Positions 1-9,852 of a stretch of DNA of 23,551 bases are shown here, one piece after another. The DNA is from Russula earlei. Lineage: Eukaryota; Basidiomycota; Agaricomycetes; Russulales; Russulaceae. The position numbers were made by a program, and so were the translations under genes. The DNA lies in NCBI GenBank assembly GCA_025769875.1, contig JAGFNK010000735.1:1-23551 (forward strand), written 5' to 3'. The notes beneath the pieces were generated by a model, which worked only from the letters and a program-made list of their open reading frames with translations, ran no database searches and was not told where the DNA came from. Position 1 is the first letter of the stretch, and every line of letters begins with the position of its first letter.

Positions 1-1351
1 TCTGAGGATGAGGTAGAAGACATTCTACGTCTTGCAAGGGAAGGGGGAGGTCAAATTTCTGAACTATCTGCTCGCCCAAGCAGTTCCACTAAGTTCGGAA
101 ACACCCAATACTGCGAAGATTTGCGAATGGACCTTTAGGGACATTCTGTGAATGCCAAGTGAACTCCAAAAGGAGTGGAAAGATGCTTGTTGCGAGGAGT
201 TGGAATCCCTCCGCAGATGCAAAGTCTTCGAACTAGTCAATCCCCCCAAGGATCGCAAAATAATCAAAAATAGATGGGTATTCGACCTTAAGTCTGATGG
301 TCGTAAAAAAGCCAGACTAGTCGCCAAAGGCTTCTCCCAAGTAGAAGGCATTGACTATGATGAAATATTCTCACCTGGGGTACGGTTTGAGACAGTCCGC
401 CTGATGATTGCGCTCGCAGTGCTCAAAAACTGGCACATTAGCGGACTGGACGTCAAGACTGCCTTTCTCTATGGTGAGCTCGATGAAGAGCTCTATATGG
501 AGCAGCCCGAGGGCTTCAAAATAAAAGGCCAAGAGTGTAAAGTCATGCACCTTAAACGCGCAATATATGGACTCAAGCAAGCGGCACTTGCATGGTGGAA
601 AGCCCTTGACAAGTCCATGGCCTCGCTCGGCCTTATTCGCCTTATGTCTGACTCTGGGCTCTTTGTTAGTAAAGACAAGAGCATCATAGCCATCGTCTAT
701 GTTGATGATGTGCTCTTCTTTGGAGCAGACAAAAAACAAATCAATAAAACTAAAGAGCGCTTCATGAAGCTCTGGGAATGTCAAGATCTGGGCGATGCCC
801 AAGAATTTCTACGCATGCGCATTCAACGCAAGTCTGGCCAGATACATCTGGACCAGACTGAATATCTACAGAAAGTGCTGCAGCGTTTTGACTTGCTTAA
901 CGCAAACCCTGCTCCTACTCCGCTACCAGAGGGCTATCACCCCTCTCCCAACACTTCCGCTGCTGACCCAGCTTTGCGGTCAAAATTCCAGCAAGCTATA
1001 GGATCACTCCTATACATAATGCTTGGAATGCGTCCAGACATAGCCTTTGCGGTCACTAAGTTGTCGCAACATGCTGCCAATCCCTCAGAGGATCATTTAA
1101 ATCGTGCATTCTACATTTGCCGATACCTCTTGGGAACCACCAATTACGCCTTGGTCTATGATGGACCATCTAATGGCGGCTTGATGGCATATGCCGACTC
1201 TGACTGGGCTTCTGATCCGACTAATCAGAAGTCCACTACAGGCTATATGGTGAACCTAGCTGGAGCAATATTTTCGTGGAACTCACGAGTGCAGAAAACA
1301 GTTGCGCTCTCCTCCACTGAAGCTGAGTACATGTCGCTCTCTGACACGAGC
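1..1351 (+). pseudogene. Ty1/copia pol fragment: reverse transcriptase and partial RNase H
   Basis: The open frame from 152 encodes the C-terminal half of a Ty1/copia polyprotein. It opens with the EWKDACCEELESL block and continues through KARLVAKGFSQ and DVKTAFLYGELDEELYMEQPEG to the catalytic YVDD box (698-709). An RNase H domain follows with YADSDWASDP and ALSSTEAEYMSLSD. The ATG at 152 is not a real start, because the same frame upstream (about 119-148) reads W-T-F-R-D-I-L, which belongs to the conserved block before the RT. A TGA at 149-151 interrupts it. Before about 120 the coding-like frame is a different one, so there is also a frame break. The RNase H domain loses family similarity after SDTSRH (about 1351), before the last catalytic Asp region, and the remaining codons to 1423 lie in hAT-derived sequence. 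No LTR or integrase of this element is in the window. It is a dead fragment. Family identity is very secure. Confidence 0.95.
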
Positions 1352-1617
1352 AGACATGAGGCGCGGCTTGAGTCCGAGCTCCTTGCAACACTTGTGCCAC
1401 TTTGGGAGAGTGATAGTTGTTGACTGAATGATAGCAAATGACAGACGACAAAGCTATTGAATCAAGATCAGTGGTTACTCCGAGTCCCAGGGAACAACTA
1501 AGATAGTACATACCTTCGTCACGATTTGACGAACAGTAGCTGTAGTTTCCATGATCTCTTCCTTCTTCTCCTCGTCTAGGTTCTCAAGTTCATCAATACC
1601 ATCATCATCATTATCCT

Positions 1618-1716
1618 CATCTGGTACATCCGATCTGTCTTCATCTTCATCCTCGTCCTCATCCTCATCTTCGTCTTCGTCCTCGTCTTCTTCATCAAGT
1701 GCACCATCTTCACCAA
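1618..1716 (-). repeat. Acidic-residue microsatellite in hAT transposase
   Basis: A run of imperfect TCNTCN triplets and hexamers on the plus strand encodes a stretch of alternating Asp and Glu on the minus strand inside the hAT transposase. It lies between the CFNHTLHLLAKAL motif and the VRQIVTK block. Acidic linkers occur at this place in related fungal hAT proteins, but the regularity here suggests later replication slippage. Confidence 0.85.
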
Positions 1717-2053
1717 CGTCATCATTGTTATTGGATACACCAGCTAATGCAGCATTGAATGGGCTGAGGAGGGCTTTGGCCAAGAGATGCAGAGTGTGAT
1801 TGAAACAGCGGATGCAGTTTTGTCCATCAAAAGAGTTCTCCATCGTTTCAAGAGCTTTGGTCTGCATGTCGTTCGCAGATCCATTGTCAGCGTTTATGGC
1901 CAGAATACGATCTTGGAGTCCAAACGTTTCGAGCATCTTCTGAAAGGCCTTTGCCAAAGCTGTACCCGTATGAGATTCCGGAACCTCAATGATATCAAGT
2001 AAGAAAGCTAGCATGGCACCTTGATGCTCAAGGTGTACAGTCCAGGCAATGAA

Positions 2054-2226
2054 TGCTACCGATTGTCATCAATTAACTTATCATTGTAAGTAATGCAGAT
2101 CTCAGCATATGAGCTGAGCTGGTGATGCCCGGTCTGTGTAACCGACGCGTCAACACGTCTGAGCTGTGATTACATCACAACGTCCCAGGGTAGTGGTAAC
2201 ACACCAAATCAATGATAATCTCAACA
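2054..2226 (+). mobile_element. Short solo LTR-like insertion, TGTTGA/TCAACA family, 173 bp
   Basis: The insert begins TGCTACCG and ends TCTCAACA, and is flanked by ATGAA at 2049-2053 and 2227-2231. Beyond the 5 bp, the bases TGC after the left copy also follow the right copy, so an 8-bp duplication ATGAATGC is the alternative reading. It splits the hAT transposase between NHRAFI and AFIAWTV, and removing it with one repeat copy restores the frame. The sequence matches positions 9368-9535 in inverted orientation, base for base over most of its length, and 9368-9535 is one end of a longer member. It therefore represents only the terminal part of the longer form. A MITE is the alternative; TG...CA ends and 5-bp duplications favour an LTR. 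The strand is set relative to the 5685-6117 copy. Confidence 0.7.
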
Positions 2227-2539
2227 ATGAATGCGCGGTGGTTGGTTGAAGTCCAACAATCGGTTGTGAAGTGAATGCGACCTGGGTGTTCTTGCAGTAG
2301 TTTGCTTATCCGTTCATGGCCCTTGATGTATGCGGCCTTGACATCATGTCGAACCGTGTTTGGACATGGCACTTTATGGTTGGGGTGCCCGGTCTTGAAA
2401 ATATCGATGAGCTCGGGATCAGAGACAATTTGTGGAGGATGGTTGCATTCTGCCACCCATTTTGCAATGTGCGCGCTGTTCAACGTGTTTAGAATAGAGC
2501 ATTTAGCTGATAATAAGTACTACTTACCGAAATTCTGTG

Positions 2540-3502
2540 TGTCAAGACTCACTGTTGAACTATCCAGTTCAAGAGCGAGGGATAAGCTCGAAGGCGAGTC
2601 GGTAGACATCCAAGATCGCGTGGGCAAGGAGTAGAGTCCAGAGTAGTAACAAATACCAGAGAGGCACTGTTACTGCGAGAGTAGAGCAGTCACGCAGAGA
2701 AGAGGCCAGGATAGTCACAAGGGGACGGTCCTTAAAGGAGTATCCCAGGGATGGAGAGTGCCGTAAACAAATGGACAGTCTGGGGACTGTCCGCTACTTT
2801 ATTGAGCGCTTATATACTACAAGGGAACTGCTAAATAGGGAACAAGTCATAACCTTGTTATCAAGCACAATAGAGTGATGAGTAAGAAGTCAAAGTGCGC
2901 TTACTGAGCATGCTCAGTTATGCTCAGTAAGCTGCTGAGTAAGAAGGCTTCTCCTGATGAGTAAGAGCTTTCATTGTCCACGTGTTCACTGCTTTAGTGC
3001 ATGTGCGAGCACCTGATTCATTTTCTGTTAGTTAGTTTAGGGCCGGTCATTTGAGGACTTGTAGTTTGGTTAGGGAGTAGTGTTATCTTATAAGGTCCTT
3101 ATATAGTTCTATTAGGGTCCTATAGAGTTGACCCTAATACTTCTATTAAGGTCCTTAGTATTGCCTTATAGTTCATTCTATAGTTATTAGAGTTGGTCTA
3201 ATAACGCGTTGTAGGGCCTTTGATACTAGGTTAATGTCTATTGTAGAGCTCCTAGAGTTGTTCCAAAGGGTCCTTAGGAAGGCTCTAATACTGTCCTTTG
3301 TTGCTAGAAGGGTTGCTTTGAAGTGGGGCTTGCTGTATGTTGATTGTGCTGAGAATTGCTCGCGCAACAATGTGCGTGCGATATTGTGGACACCTCTACT
3401 CACCCCTTTTGCTTGTGTGAACAGGGTGACACCATAGAGGCTGGGTTTCCTCCTATGAGGAAGGGTCCTTCAAGGGCCCTCTCCAGAGAATGGTTCATGA
3501 CA
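2540..3502. mobile_element. Solo LTR, TGTCA...TGACA family, copy A (963 bp)
   Basis: It begins TGTCAAGACTCACTG and ends GGTTCATGACA, with a perfect 5-bp target duplication CTGTG at 2535-2539 and 3503-3507. These are the marks of an LTR retrotransposon solo LTR. It interrupts the hAT transposase in the codons after HTNT, and discounting the insert rejoins the frame into the short exon piece before the 52-nt intron. A TATATA stretch lies at 2811-2816 and a palindromic ACTGAGCATGCTCAGT near 2905-2920. Open frames inside it are not conserved genes. It is more than 90 percent identical by eye to copy B at 8017-8977. No internal retrotransposon sequence of this family is present, so the coding parent cannot be named. 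Confidence 0.88.
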
Positions 3503-5684
3503 CTGTGTTTGTGTGTGCTCGATGCGAGTACGTGACAGGCCGCTGTCCTTGGCAGGCAAATGCTGCAAATATGTTGCCAGTGCAGCCTTCACTAGCAGCC
3601 TCGCCCTTCATAGCTGCATTCACCACATCCTCGCCAAAGCATCGGATGGCGTGGTGCTTGAGATTCGCAGTTGAAGATTTGTCACCCTTATCTTGATAGC
3701 GCCAAACACCTTTCAAGCCTGTCTTGCAATGTTTTGACAAACAGGTGAAGAAGTGGGAGACGTGGTTTTTGTGAATTTGAATAGAGATGTCGGGCTTGAA
3801 AAACGTGTAGATGGGGGACCGCCATGACTTCTTTGCATCTTCTAGTGTCCAAGTAAGCAAAAGAGGTAAAAAATGATAATGAAATGACATATGTAGGTCT
3901 TTTTCAAGCTCCTCATTATCTGATTCAATCTCGATAGCATTGCCGGTTGCGCTGTTGCTGCTGATACTCATATGATCATCCATCATCAGTGCTTGCTCCG
4001 CTTCTTGTTCGCCTTCAACAGGTGTGGAGGTGGCATTGGATGCCACATGCTTTGTGTGCTTGAGAGGCTGGGTGATTGCCTTCGAGCCATTTGCAATGCT
4101 ACGTTTGACTCCACGCTGGAGTGCCTTGGTGCTCGACTTGACTGCACTGGCAAAGGAAGAGGTTGATGCTGAAGTCTGCTGTGAAGAGTGCAATGACTTT
4201 GCTGAGGACTTTGACCCCAAATTGCGAGGCATGAGCAACAAGTGAGATGTTGAAGATAATTTGCTCACCTTTATATGATCCAGCCAGATCTCAATGAACC
4301 GACCCTTCTGACCCGTGTCATACAACTTTGCAAACATGGCACTAAGTGCCGTCTTCGTGTAAAGGGAGGCAGCTGCTGAGTCCGAGTCACGCTCACCAGT
4401 TTTCTCACAATTGTGATCAACAATTGCTTCCATTTGGGCTGGTCCCGAGCCTGTGCAAGCTGTCATCCTGTGGCAGGAGACTCTTGAATAGTGCTTTCAA
4501 TACCTGTAAACCCGGCCAATAAGGGTGTGGTGTTGTGCGGGTGTGACAAATTTAAAACCGTACCCATACCCGCGCCTACCCGTGACCAAATTGTCATGGT
4601 GTCACCCGTACCTGAGTCACACCTTACAGATAGATGCAGAGAATCTGTCCCAAAGTGCCCTAGGTTGAGAAGGGATGCAGTCCTTGAGGATGGTGACAAA
4701 GAGGTGGCACAGCTGAGCACCTGTGACTGGCTTCTTCCAAGCATTGCTGCCACTCTTGATCATCTCCTAGAAGACCTCTTGCAATGCAAGCATCTCTAAG
4801 ATAGGGATAGAGAGTGCCTTCAAATGAGCAAAGGTGTTCAAAGGAGGTTGCACCCTTGACAGATGTGAGAAGGAGGCACAGGTAGAAGCGCTCTCCAGAA
4901 GTAGGGTGAGCATGAAACATCCTCCCAATAGCAAAGCCCTTACTCCTAGGAGTCCACCTATGAGTGCTTTTGTTCCAGACCATCTTGGAGGGATAGTCTT
5001 GGTAGAGAAGATCCAGAATGTCAGAGCCCTCTGGAGCAGCAGCATTGGCCTCAAACCATCCAGTGAGTGTGGTGGGCTTATTTGGGACTTCCTCAAGAAC
5101 TTGAGGATTATAGACAACACTGTGCTGATCAGGAAGATGGACCTGGAGGCACACCACATTAGGAACCTGCTCCTGCAGCTCAAAGAGAAAGAGTCTCCAC
5201 ACTGCCTCACAGCTGCTGATATATCTTGCATCCAAGTAAAGCTTGACCTCATCCATGCACCTGCCAAATGCCATGGTGGTCCTGTCATGGCCCTTGTAGA
5301 CATACTTGTAGATGTACTTGAGAGCCTTGACAGAGGCAACAGACTCCACATTGATATGGCACCTGTACTTCCAGATGAGATATGGAGAATGGCAGACCAC
5401 CCATTGGTTTGTGATCTCCTTGCCACTGATGAGATGAGTGTGGCCAGTGTCCCTCCTCCTGGTGTGCACATAAGAGTCCTCAGTAACAGAAGTCTTCTCC
5501 CTAAAGGGCTTAGGGAAGCCCTTGGAACATGAGCCATCCACCATGCAAGGAGAATTCCTGTTCTGGTTGCCACAGGGCCTGTGAACCATGAGCTTCTTGA
5601 TGAGTTCAAGCAGCTCAGGATTGTCTTCTGGAAACTCAGAAGACATGAGACTGTCAATCTGGTCAGGGGTGCACAACTTGGAGT

Positions 5685-6117
5685 TGTTGAATCACACAGT
5701 GATAAGGTAGATTAGATTGTAATAGATCTAATAAAATGATATTCAGTTTCTGTGAGAAGAAACTGCTTGTGTCATATTTACCTAATAAAATGATACTGCA
5801 GCGTGTAATCAGCTACTGATAAGATCGTGAGATAGTAAGTACTTACTTCAGTTTCTGTGAGAAGAAACTGAAGTATCTACTGTATGTACGATGCTCTTAA
5901 GTATCTGAGAGTGTCCCTAATTATTTTGTCTAGTAACTATCAAATTGTTTTCATGATTGCTATGTGCTAGCTACCGATTGTCTTAGATCACCCTATCAAT
6001 TTTGTTATCATACACGTTTCAGCAACTGATCTGAAATGCTTATGTGGTCTGGGCCTGTGGGCTGCCTGGACAGTTTGGGCTGATGCATCAATGCTTCAGC
6101 TATGCTTTATCTCAACA
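5685..6117 (+). mobile_element. Solo LTR, TGTTGA...TCAACA family (433 bp)
   Basis: The insert begins TGTTGAATCAC and ends TCTCAACA, with a perfect 5-bp duplication GGAGT at 5680-5684 and 6118-6122. It falls in the Helitron gene between FLQPHS and KLCTPDQ, and discounting it reconnects the two blocks. TG...CA termini, short inverted ends and the 5-bp duplication indicate an LTR. It contains an exact 22-bp repeat CAGTTTCTGTGAGAAGAAAC(TG) at 5744-5765 and 5849-5870, each able to fold into a hairpin. It aligns, with considerable divergence, to the inverted copy at 9366-9847. Confidence 0.85.
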
Positions 6118-7617
6118 GGAGTGGGGCTGAAGGAAGACAATGATATGGGCATGGGGGAGGCCTCTCTTCTGGAACTCTATGGTGTAAAGGTGAGCTGCCC
6201 AAGCACCCAGAATGCCAGCCCTGATGTCCTTGATGAGGGACTTGAGCTTGGCATGAAAGACTCTGACCACCAAGTCAGGGTGCTCATTGGCAGTCTGGCC
6301 AGGGAGAAGAGCAGAGTGAACCTCAGGCCACTGAGGATTGGCAGTCATGGTGATAAAGAGGTCACCTCCACCATAGAAGCGGTTGATGGCCAAGGCATCT
6401 TGGAGAAGCTGCTGCATATTTCTGGTGCTGCCAGAGAAGCTGGAGGGAAGGATAAATCTCTTGTCTAGTTGGTGTCTGTCAACATCAACATTGGCAGCAA
6501 CAGCATCTGCCAGACCCTCATAGATCTCCACCCTGAGCTTGCCTTGATTCCTCTTAATAAAGTTGAGGCGGCTCTGCTCTGCAATGGCCCAAGCCTCACA
6601 GACATACTCTTGAAAGAGCATGCCAGAGAGAAAGATGTGATTGGAGTCAATGATATGAGGGCAAATATGAAGGCAATAGTGAAGGAATTGAGCCAAAGAG
6701 ATGCACCTATTTGCATTTGGAGCAGGGCCATCTTCAACATCTTGGTAAGGGATGTTGGGGGACCATCCTAGCTGGCCAATGGAAAAAAGGAGGACATATC
6801 TGAGTGAGGGGTAAACAGGATGGATGTCAGAGATGCACTTTAGATGGCCAGCCCTAAGGCTCAAGATGATGTCCTGTGAGTCCTTGATTTGATCTCCTTC
6901 ACCTGGAATGATAACTGCAATCTCATTGATGGCAGCATCAGGGGAATTATAGTGATGCCTATCACATGCAGCATCAAAGTGAAGTGAGAGAGTGCAGTCT
7001 TGCTCTCTAGGAAGGTGTTGAGTCAACTCATAAGCCTGCTTGAACTTCTGGACTGCAGCATGAGAGCGATAAAGCATGTCTTGAAGAGTCTGCATGGTGC
7101 CTTGACTCAATCTAGAGTTGGCCTGATGGGCCATGTGCACATTGAGGGCCATGCTAGGGTCATAGATGTAAAGCTGTGCATAAGAAGGGGCAGCATCAGG
7201 CCTCTCTGGTGGCAAAAGAGACCCAATCCTATGAATAAGTTCCCCATGCAGCTTGAAGACCCAAGGCCCATGTCCTCCCTGATTCACAGAATGATCCACC
7301 TGTCTTCCCACTGAGGTAAAGGCCAAAGCATTGTTGTAGGAGCAAATATGAAGGCAAAATGCTTTAGAAATAGGATCTTGGCCAGTGAGAAGGTGGTAAG
7401 GCTCAGGGGGACATGGGTGAAGGGGAGGAAGGGCAATCTTGCCACTAAAGCAACACATGCCAAACTTGGGGGTCCTTGGAGATGAATTGGCAAGGCGGTC
7501 ATCTAGCCAATGAAGTGCCTTGCAGAATGGGCATTGAATGTCCATACTTTGAAGATTATGAATAGCCCAGCCAAGATTAAAAGGTTGATGTGCAACAGGC
7601 ATGGCTTGAGGAGGTGG

Positions 7618-7704
7618 CTATATACGTTGACCTATATCTGGATGCTATGATTTATAGTTTCATAGTTTTAGTATAACTAAATTTTTAAGAAGTTTGAAAC
7701 TTAC
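7618..7704 (-). other. Intron of Helitron gene
   Basis: The donor is GTAAGT at 7704 on the minus strand, directly after a codon run ending PEDPLP, and the acceptor is TATATAG at 7618. The phase is kept into PPPQAMPVAHQ. At 87 nt it is slightly longer than the other introns in the window. The TA-rich interior and loss of coding signal support it. Confidence 0.7.
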
Positions 7705-8016
7705 AGGTAAGGGATCCTCAGGATACACTTGAGGATGAGGAAAAGGAGGAGGACTTGGAGGAGCAGAAGATGGAGGGGAAGATGCAGCAGGAAAGGGAGG
7801 AGGCAGAGCAGGTGCAGGAACATGGCGATGTCTGAGCTGTGGATGAGGAGGAAGTGTAGCAAGCCTTGCAGCCAGATCATCTGGCAAGTGGCAATACTGC
7901 CTATTAGGATGAGGAAGAGGAAGAGGAGGTGCAGCAGCCAGATTAGGAGTGGAAATAGAGCCAGAGCCAGATGCATAAATAGGAGCCCCTGCAGCAGCAG
8001 AGTTAGACCCAGAGGC

Positions 8017-8977
8017 TGTCAGAACTCACTGTTGAACTATCCAGTTCAAGAGTGAGGGATAAGCTCAAAGACGAGTCGATAGACATCTAAGATGGCATGG
8101 GCAAGAAGTAGAGTCCAGAGTAGTAACAGATACCAGAGAGGTATTGTTACTGTGAGAGTCGAGCAGTCACGCAGAGGAGAGGCCAGGATAGTCACAAGGG
8201 GATGGTCCTTAAAGGAGTATCCCAGGGATGGAGAGTGCCATAAACAAATGGACAGTCTGAGGACTGTCCGCTACTTTATTGAGCACTTATATACTACAAG
8301 AGAACTGCTAAATAGGGAACAAGTCATAACCTTGTTATCAAGCACAATAGAGTGATGAGTAAGAAGTCGGAGTACGCTTACTGAGCATGCTCAGTCATGC
8401 TCGTAAGCTGCTGAGTAAGAAGGCTTCTCTTGATGAGTAAGAGCTTTCATTGTCCACATGTTCACTGTTTTAGTGCACGTGCGAGCACCTGATTCATTTT
8501 CTGTTAGTTAGTTTAGGGCCGGTCATTTGAGGACTTGTAGTTTGGTTAGGGAATAGTGTTTTCTTATAAGGCCCTTATATAGTTCTATTAGGGTCTTTAG
8601 AGTCGACCCTAATACTTCTATTAAGGTCCTTAGTATTGCCTTATAGGTCATTCTATAGTTATTAGAGTTGATTTAATAATGCGTTGTAGGGCCTTTGATA
8701 CTAGGTTAGTGCCTATTGTAGGGTTCCTAGAGTTGTTCCAAAGGGTCCTTAGGAAGGCCCTAATGCTGTCCTTTGTTGTTAGAAGGGTTGCCTTTAAGTG
8801 GGGCTTGCTGTATGTCAATTGTGCCGAGAATCGCTCGCGCAACAATGCATGCGCAATATTGTGGACACCTCTACTCACCCCTTTTGCTCGTGTGAACAGG
8901 GTGACACCATAGAGGCTGGGTTTCCTCCTATAAGGAAGGGTCCTTCAAGGGCCCTCTCCAGAGAATGGTTCATGACA
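8017..8977. mobile_element. Solo LTR, TGTCA...TGACA family, copy B (961 bp)
   Basis: It begins TGTCAGAACTCACTG and ends GGTTCATGACA, with a perfect 5-bp target duplication GAGGC at 8012-8016 and 8978-8982. It lies in the Pro-rich second exon of the Helitron gene, and without it the flanking Ser/Ala/Gly-rich codons join. It lies in the same orientation as copy A (2540-3502). Differences between A and B are mostly single C/T or G/A changes, many at CpG sites. Open frames in both copies are the same shadow frames and have no recognisable domain. Confidence 0.9.
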
Positions 8978-9365
8978 GAGGCAGGGGCAGCAGAATGTGA
9001 CCTTGTAATAATCCGCAACATATAATTATAATAATTGTCTGTCTTATGATTACATTAAACTTACAGGAGGAGGGGCAAGGAGAGAAGCTGCAGCAGTTCT
9101 ACCATGATGCTGTAGAGGAACTGGAGTTGGTGGAAGGGCAAGCAACTGAGCAGCCAAATTAGCTGGCAAGTGATGGTATGTCTGCCCATGATAAGTAATA
9201 GGTGCCCTAGCAGGTTCTCTGCGCTGTTCAGGACTGCCCAAGGTGCAACTGGCATGCTCAGCTTGGTGTCCAGCCTGAGATTGTTGAGGAGATGTGGGAG
9301 GAGTGCCAGACATGAAGATTCTGTCACCAAGGAGCAGTTAGTGACAGCTGTTTTTTATGTGTGGA

Positions 9366-9847
9366 TGTTGAGATTATCATTGATTTGGTGTGTTACCACT
9401 ACCCTGGGATGTTGTGATGTAATCACAGCCAAGGCGCGTTGACGCATTGGTTACACGGACCGGGCATCACCAGCTCAGCTCATATGCTGAGATCTGCATT
9501 ACTTACAATGATAAGTTAATTGATGACAATTGGTAGCTACTAACGACTGATCCTTGTATGATCTTTGTTTCTTATTGATGGTAGCTACCTGCAGTGTACA
9601 TAGAGATGCTCTGGAGTACTTAAGAGCGTCGTATTTTGATAGATCACTTCAAGTCTTGTCTTACACAATACTGAAGTGAGTACTTACTGTTTCCTATCTT
9701 ATCTCTCGCATCTAATCACGCGTTGTAGATATCTTGCGATAGGTATTACTGAATTATAGTCTTGTCTTACACAATACTGAAATATCTTTTGATAGATCTT
9801 AAGGATCTTATCACTGTTATCATAACCTGCGCCCATCTGCTTCAACA
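9366..9847 (-). mobile_element. Solo LTR, TGTTGA...TCAACA family, inverted copy (482 bp)
   Basis: Plus-strand ends are TGTTGAGATTATC and GCTTCAACA, with a perfect 5-bp duplication GTGGA at 9361-9365 and 9848-9852. It lies upstream of the Helitron ATG at 9313. Its 9368-9535 part is nearly identical to the inverse of the short copy at 2054-2226, and the rest aligns loosely to the inverse of 5685-6117. Like that copy it carries an internal exact duplication about 106 bp apart (AGTCTTGTCTTACACAATAC at 9652 and 9758), but with a different sequence. The strand is relative to the 5685-6117 copy. Confidence 0.85.
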
Positions 9848-9852
9848 GTGGA

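Larger units (their letters stand above)
1514..4466 (-). pseudogene. hAT transposase, truncated and interrupted by two LTR insertions
   Basis: Pieces on the minus strand, in coding order. First is 4466 (or the internal ATG at 4232) to 3503: a Ser/Lys-rich N-terminus and a BED-like finger (FFTCLSKHCKTG, then LKHHAIRC). Then come 2534-2528, a 52-nt intron at 2527-2476 (GTAAGT...ACAG), and 2475-2227 with AKWVAECN and the first catalytic Asp in TTDCWTS. Last is 2053-1514 with LLDIIEVPESHTG, the second Asp in INADNGSAND and the CFNHTLHLLAKAL motif. A long Asp/Glu tract follows, then VRQIVTK and a GTATGT donor at 1513. Solo LTRs at 2540-3502 and 2054-2226 split the gene, and the codons on either side join in frame once insert and duplication are discounted. 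Everything after the 1513 donor that could encode the C-terminal catalytic Glu and dimerisation domain is lost. The 4466 versus 4232 start is undecided, because a GTGAGC donor-like site between them could mark a 5' UTR intron. Confidence 0.9.
1352..4628 (-). mobile_element. Broken hAT DNA transposon
   Basis: A minus-strand hAT element lies between the copia fragment and the Helitron. The left part of its 5' region (about 4510-4628) holds several ACGGGT-type G-rich words in the order expected of hAT subterminal repeats (GGTACGGGTG, GGTCACGGGTAGG, GCGGGTATGGGTACGG). Its outer edge, GGTGTGAC, directly abuts Helitron coding sequence near 4628. The 3' half, including the last acidic catalytic residue and the hAT dimerisation domain, is missing, and the element stops at about 1352 against the copia fragment. 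I found no matching 3' terminal inverted repeat and no 8-bp target duplication, so the outer borders are inferred from where similarity ends. Two solo LTRs interrupt it. Confidence 0.8.
4629..9313 (-). pseudogene. Helitron-type Rep/helicase gene, truncated and interrupted
   Basis: Minus strand. Exon 1 (9313-9065) and exon 2 (about 9002-7705) encode a Pro-rich N-terminus containing two similar motifs, YHHLPANLAAQLLALPP and QYCHLPDDLAARLATLPP. Exon 3 starts at 7617 (PPPQAMPVAHQPFNLGW) and carries the Helitron-like N-terminal domain, ending in the HUH motif EFQKRGLPHAHIIVFL just before an insertion. After the insertion, 5684-4629 continues with LCTPDQIDSL and the Rep tyrosine motif KYIYKYVYKGHDR, then GERFYLCLLLTSVKGATSFEHL. 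A frame shift near 4720-4725 moves the reading to a frame with GAQLCHLFVTILKDC and ALWDRF, which ends near 4629 where hAT sequence starts. The introns at 9064 and 7704-7618 have GTAAGT donors. The exon 1/2 phase does not fit simply, so another small indel is likely. The whole SF1 helicase half is missing. Solo LTRs at 8017-8977 and 5685-6117 interrupt it. Family identity is secure. Confidence 0.93.

Noticed and set aside
2057..2224. An intron in the hAT gene
   Set aside because: The boundaries carry a direct repeat of the target instead of GT/AG signals, and the same sequence occurs elsewhere in inverted orientation as part of a bounded insertion.
3173..3437. Short frames shared by both long LTR copies (also near 8648-8912)
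   Set aside because: They are conserved only because the LTRs are copies of each other. No start context or domain is seen, and frames on both strands are equally open.
4834..5532. Plus-strand frame of 232 residues
   Set aside because: It is the antisense shadow of the Helitron Rep segment on the minus strand, which carries the recognisable motifs.
4767..5657. Minus-strand frame of 296 residues
   Set aside because: It is in the wrong frame over the Helitron segment, Ser/Leu-rich with no Helitron motifs.
5685..6117. A long intron of the Helitron gene
   Set aside because: It has TG...CA ends and a perfect GGAGT duplication, with no splice sites at the joint, so it is an insertion.
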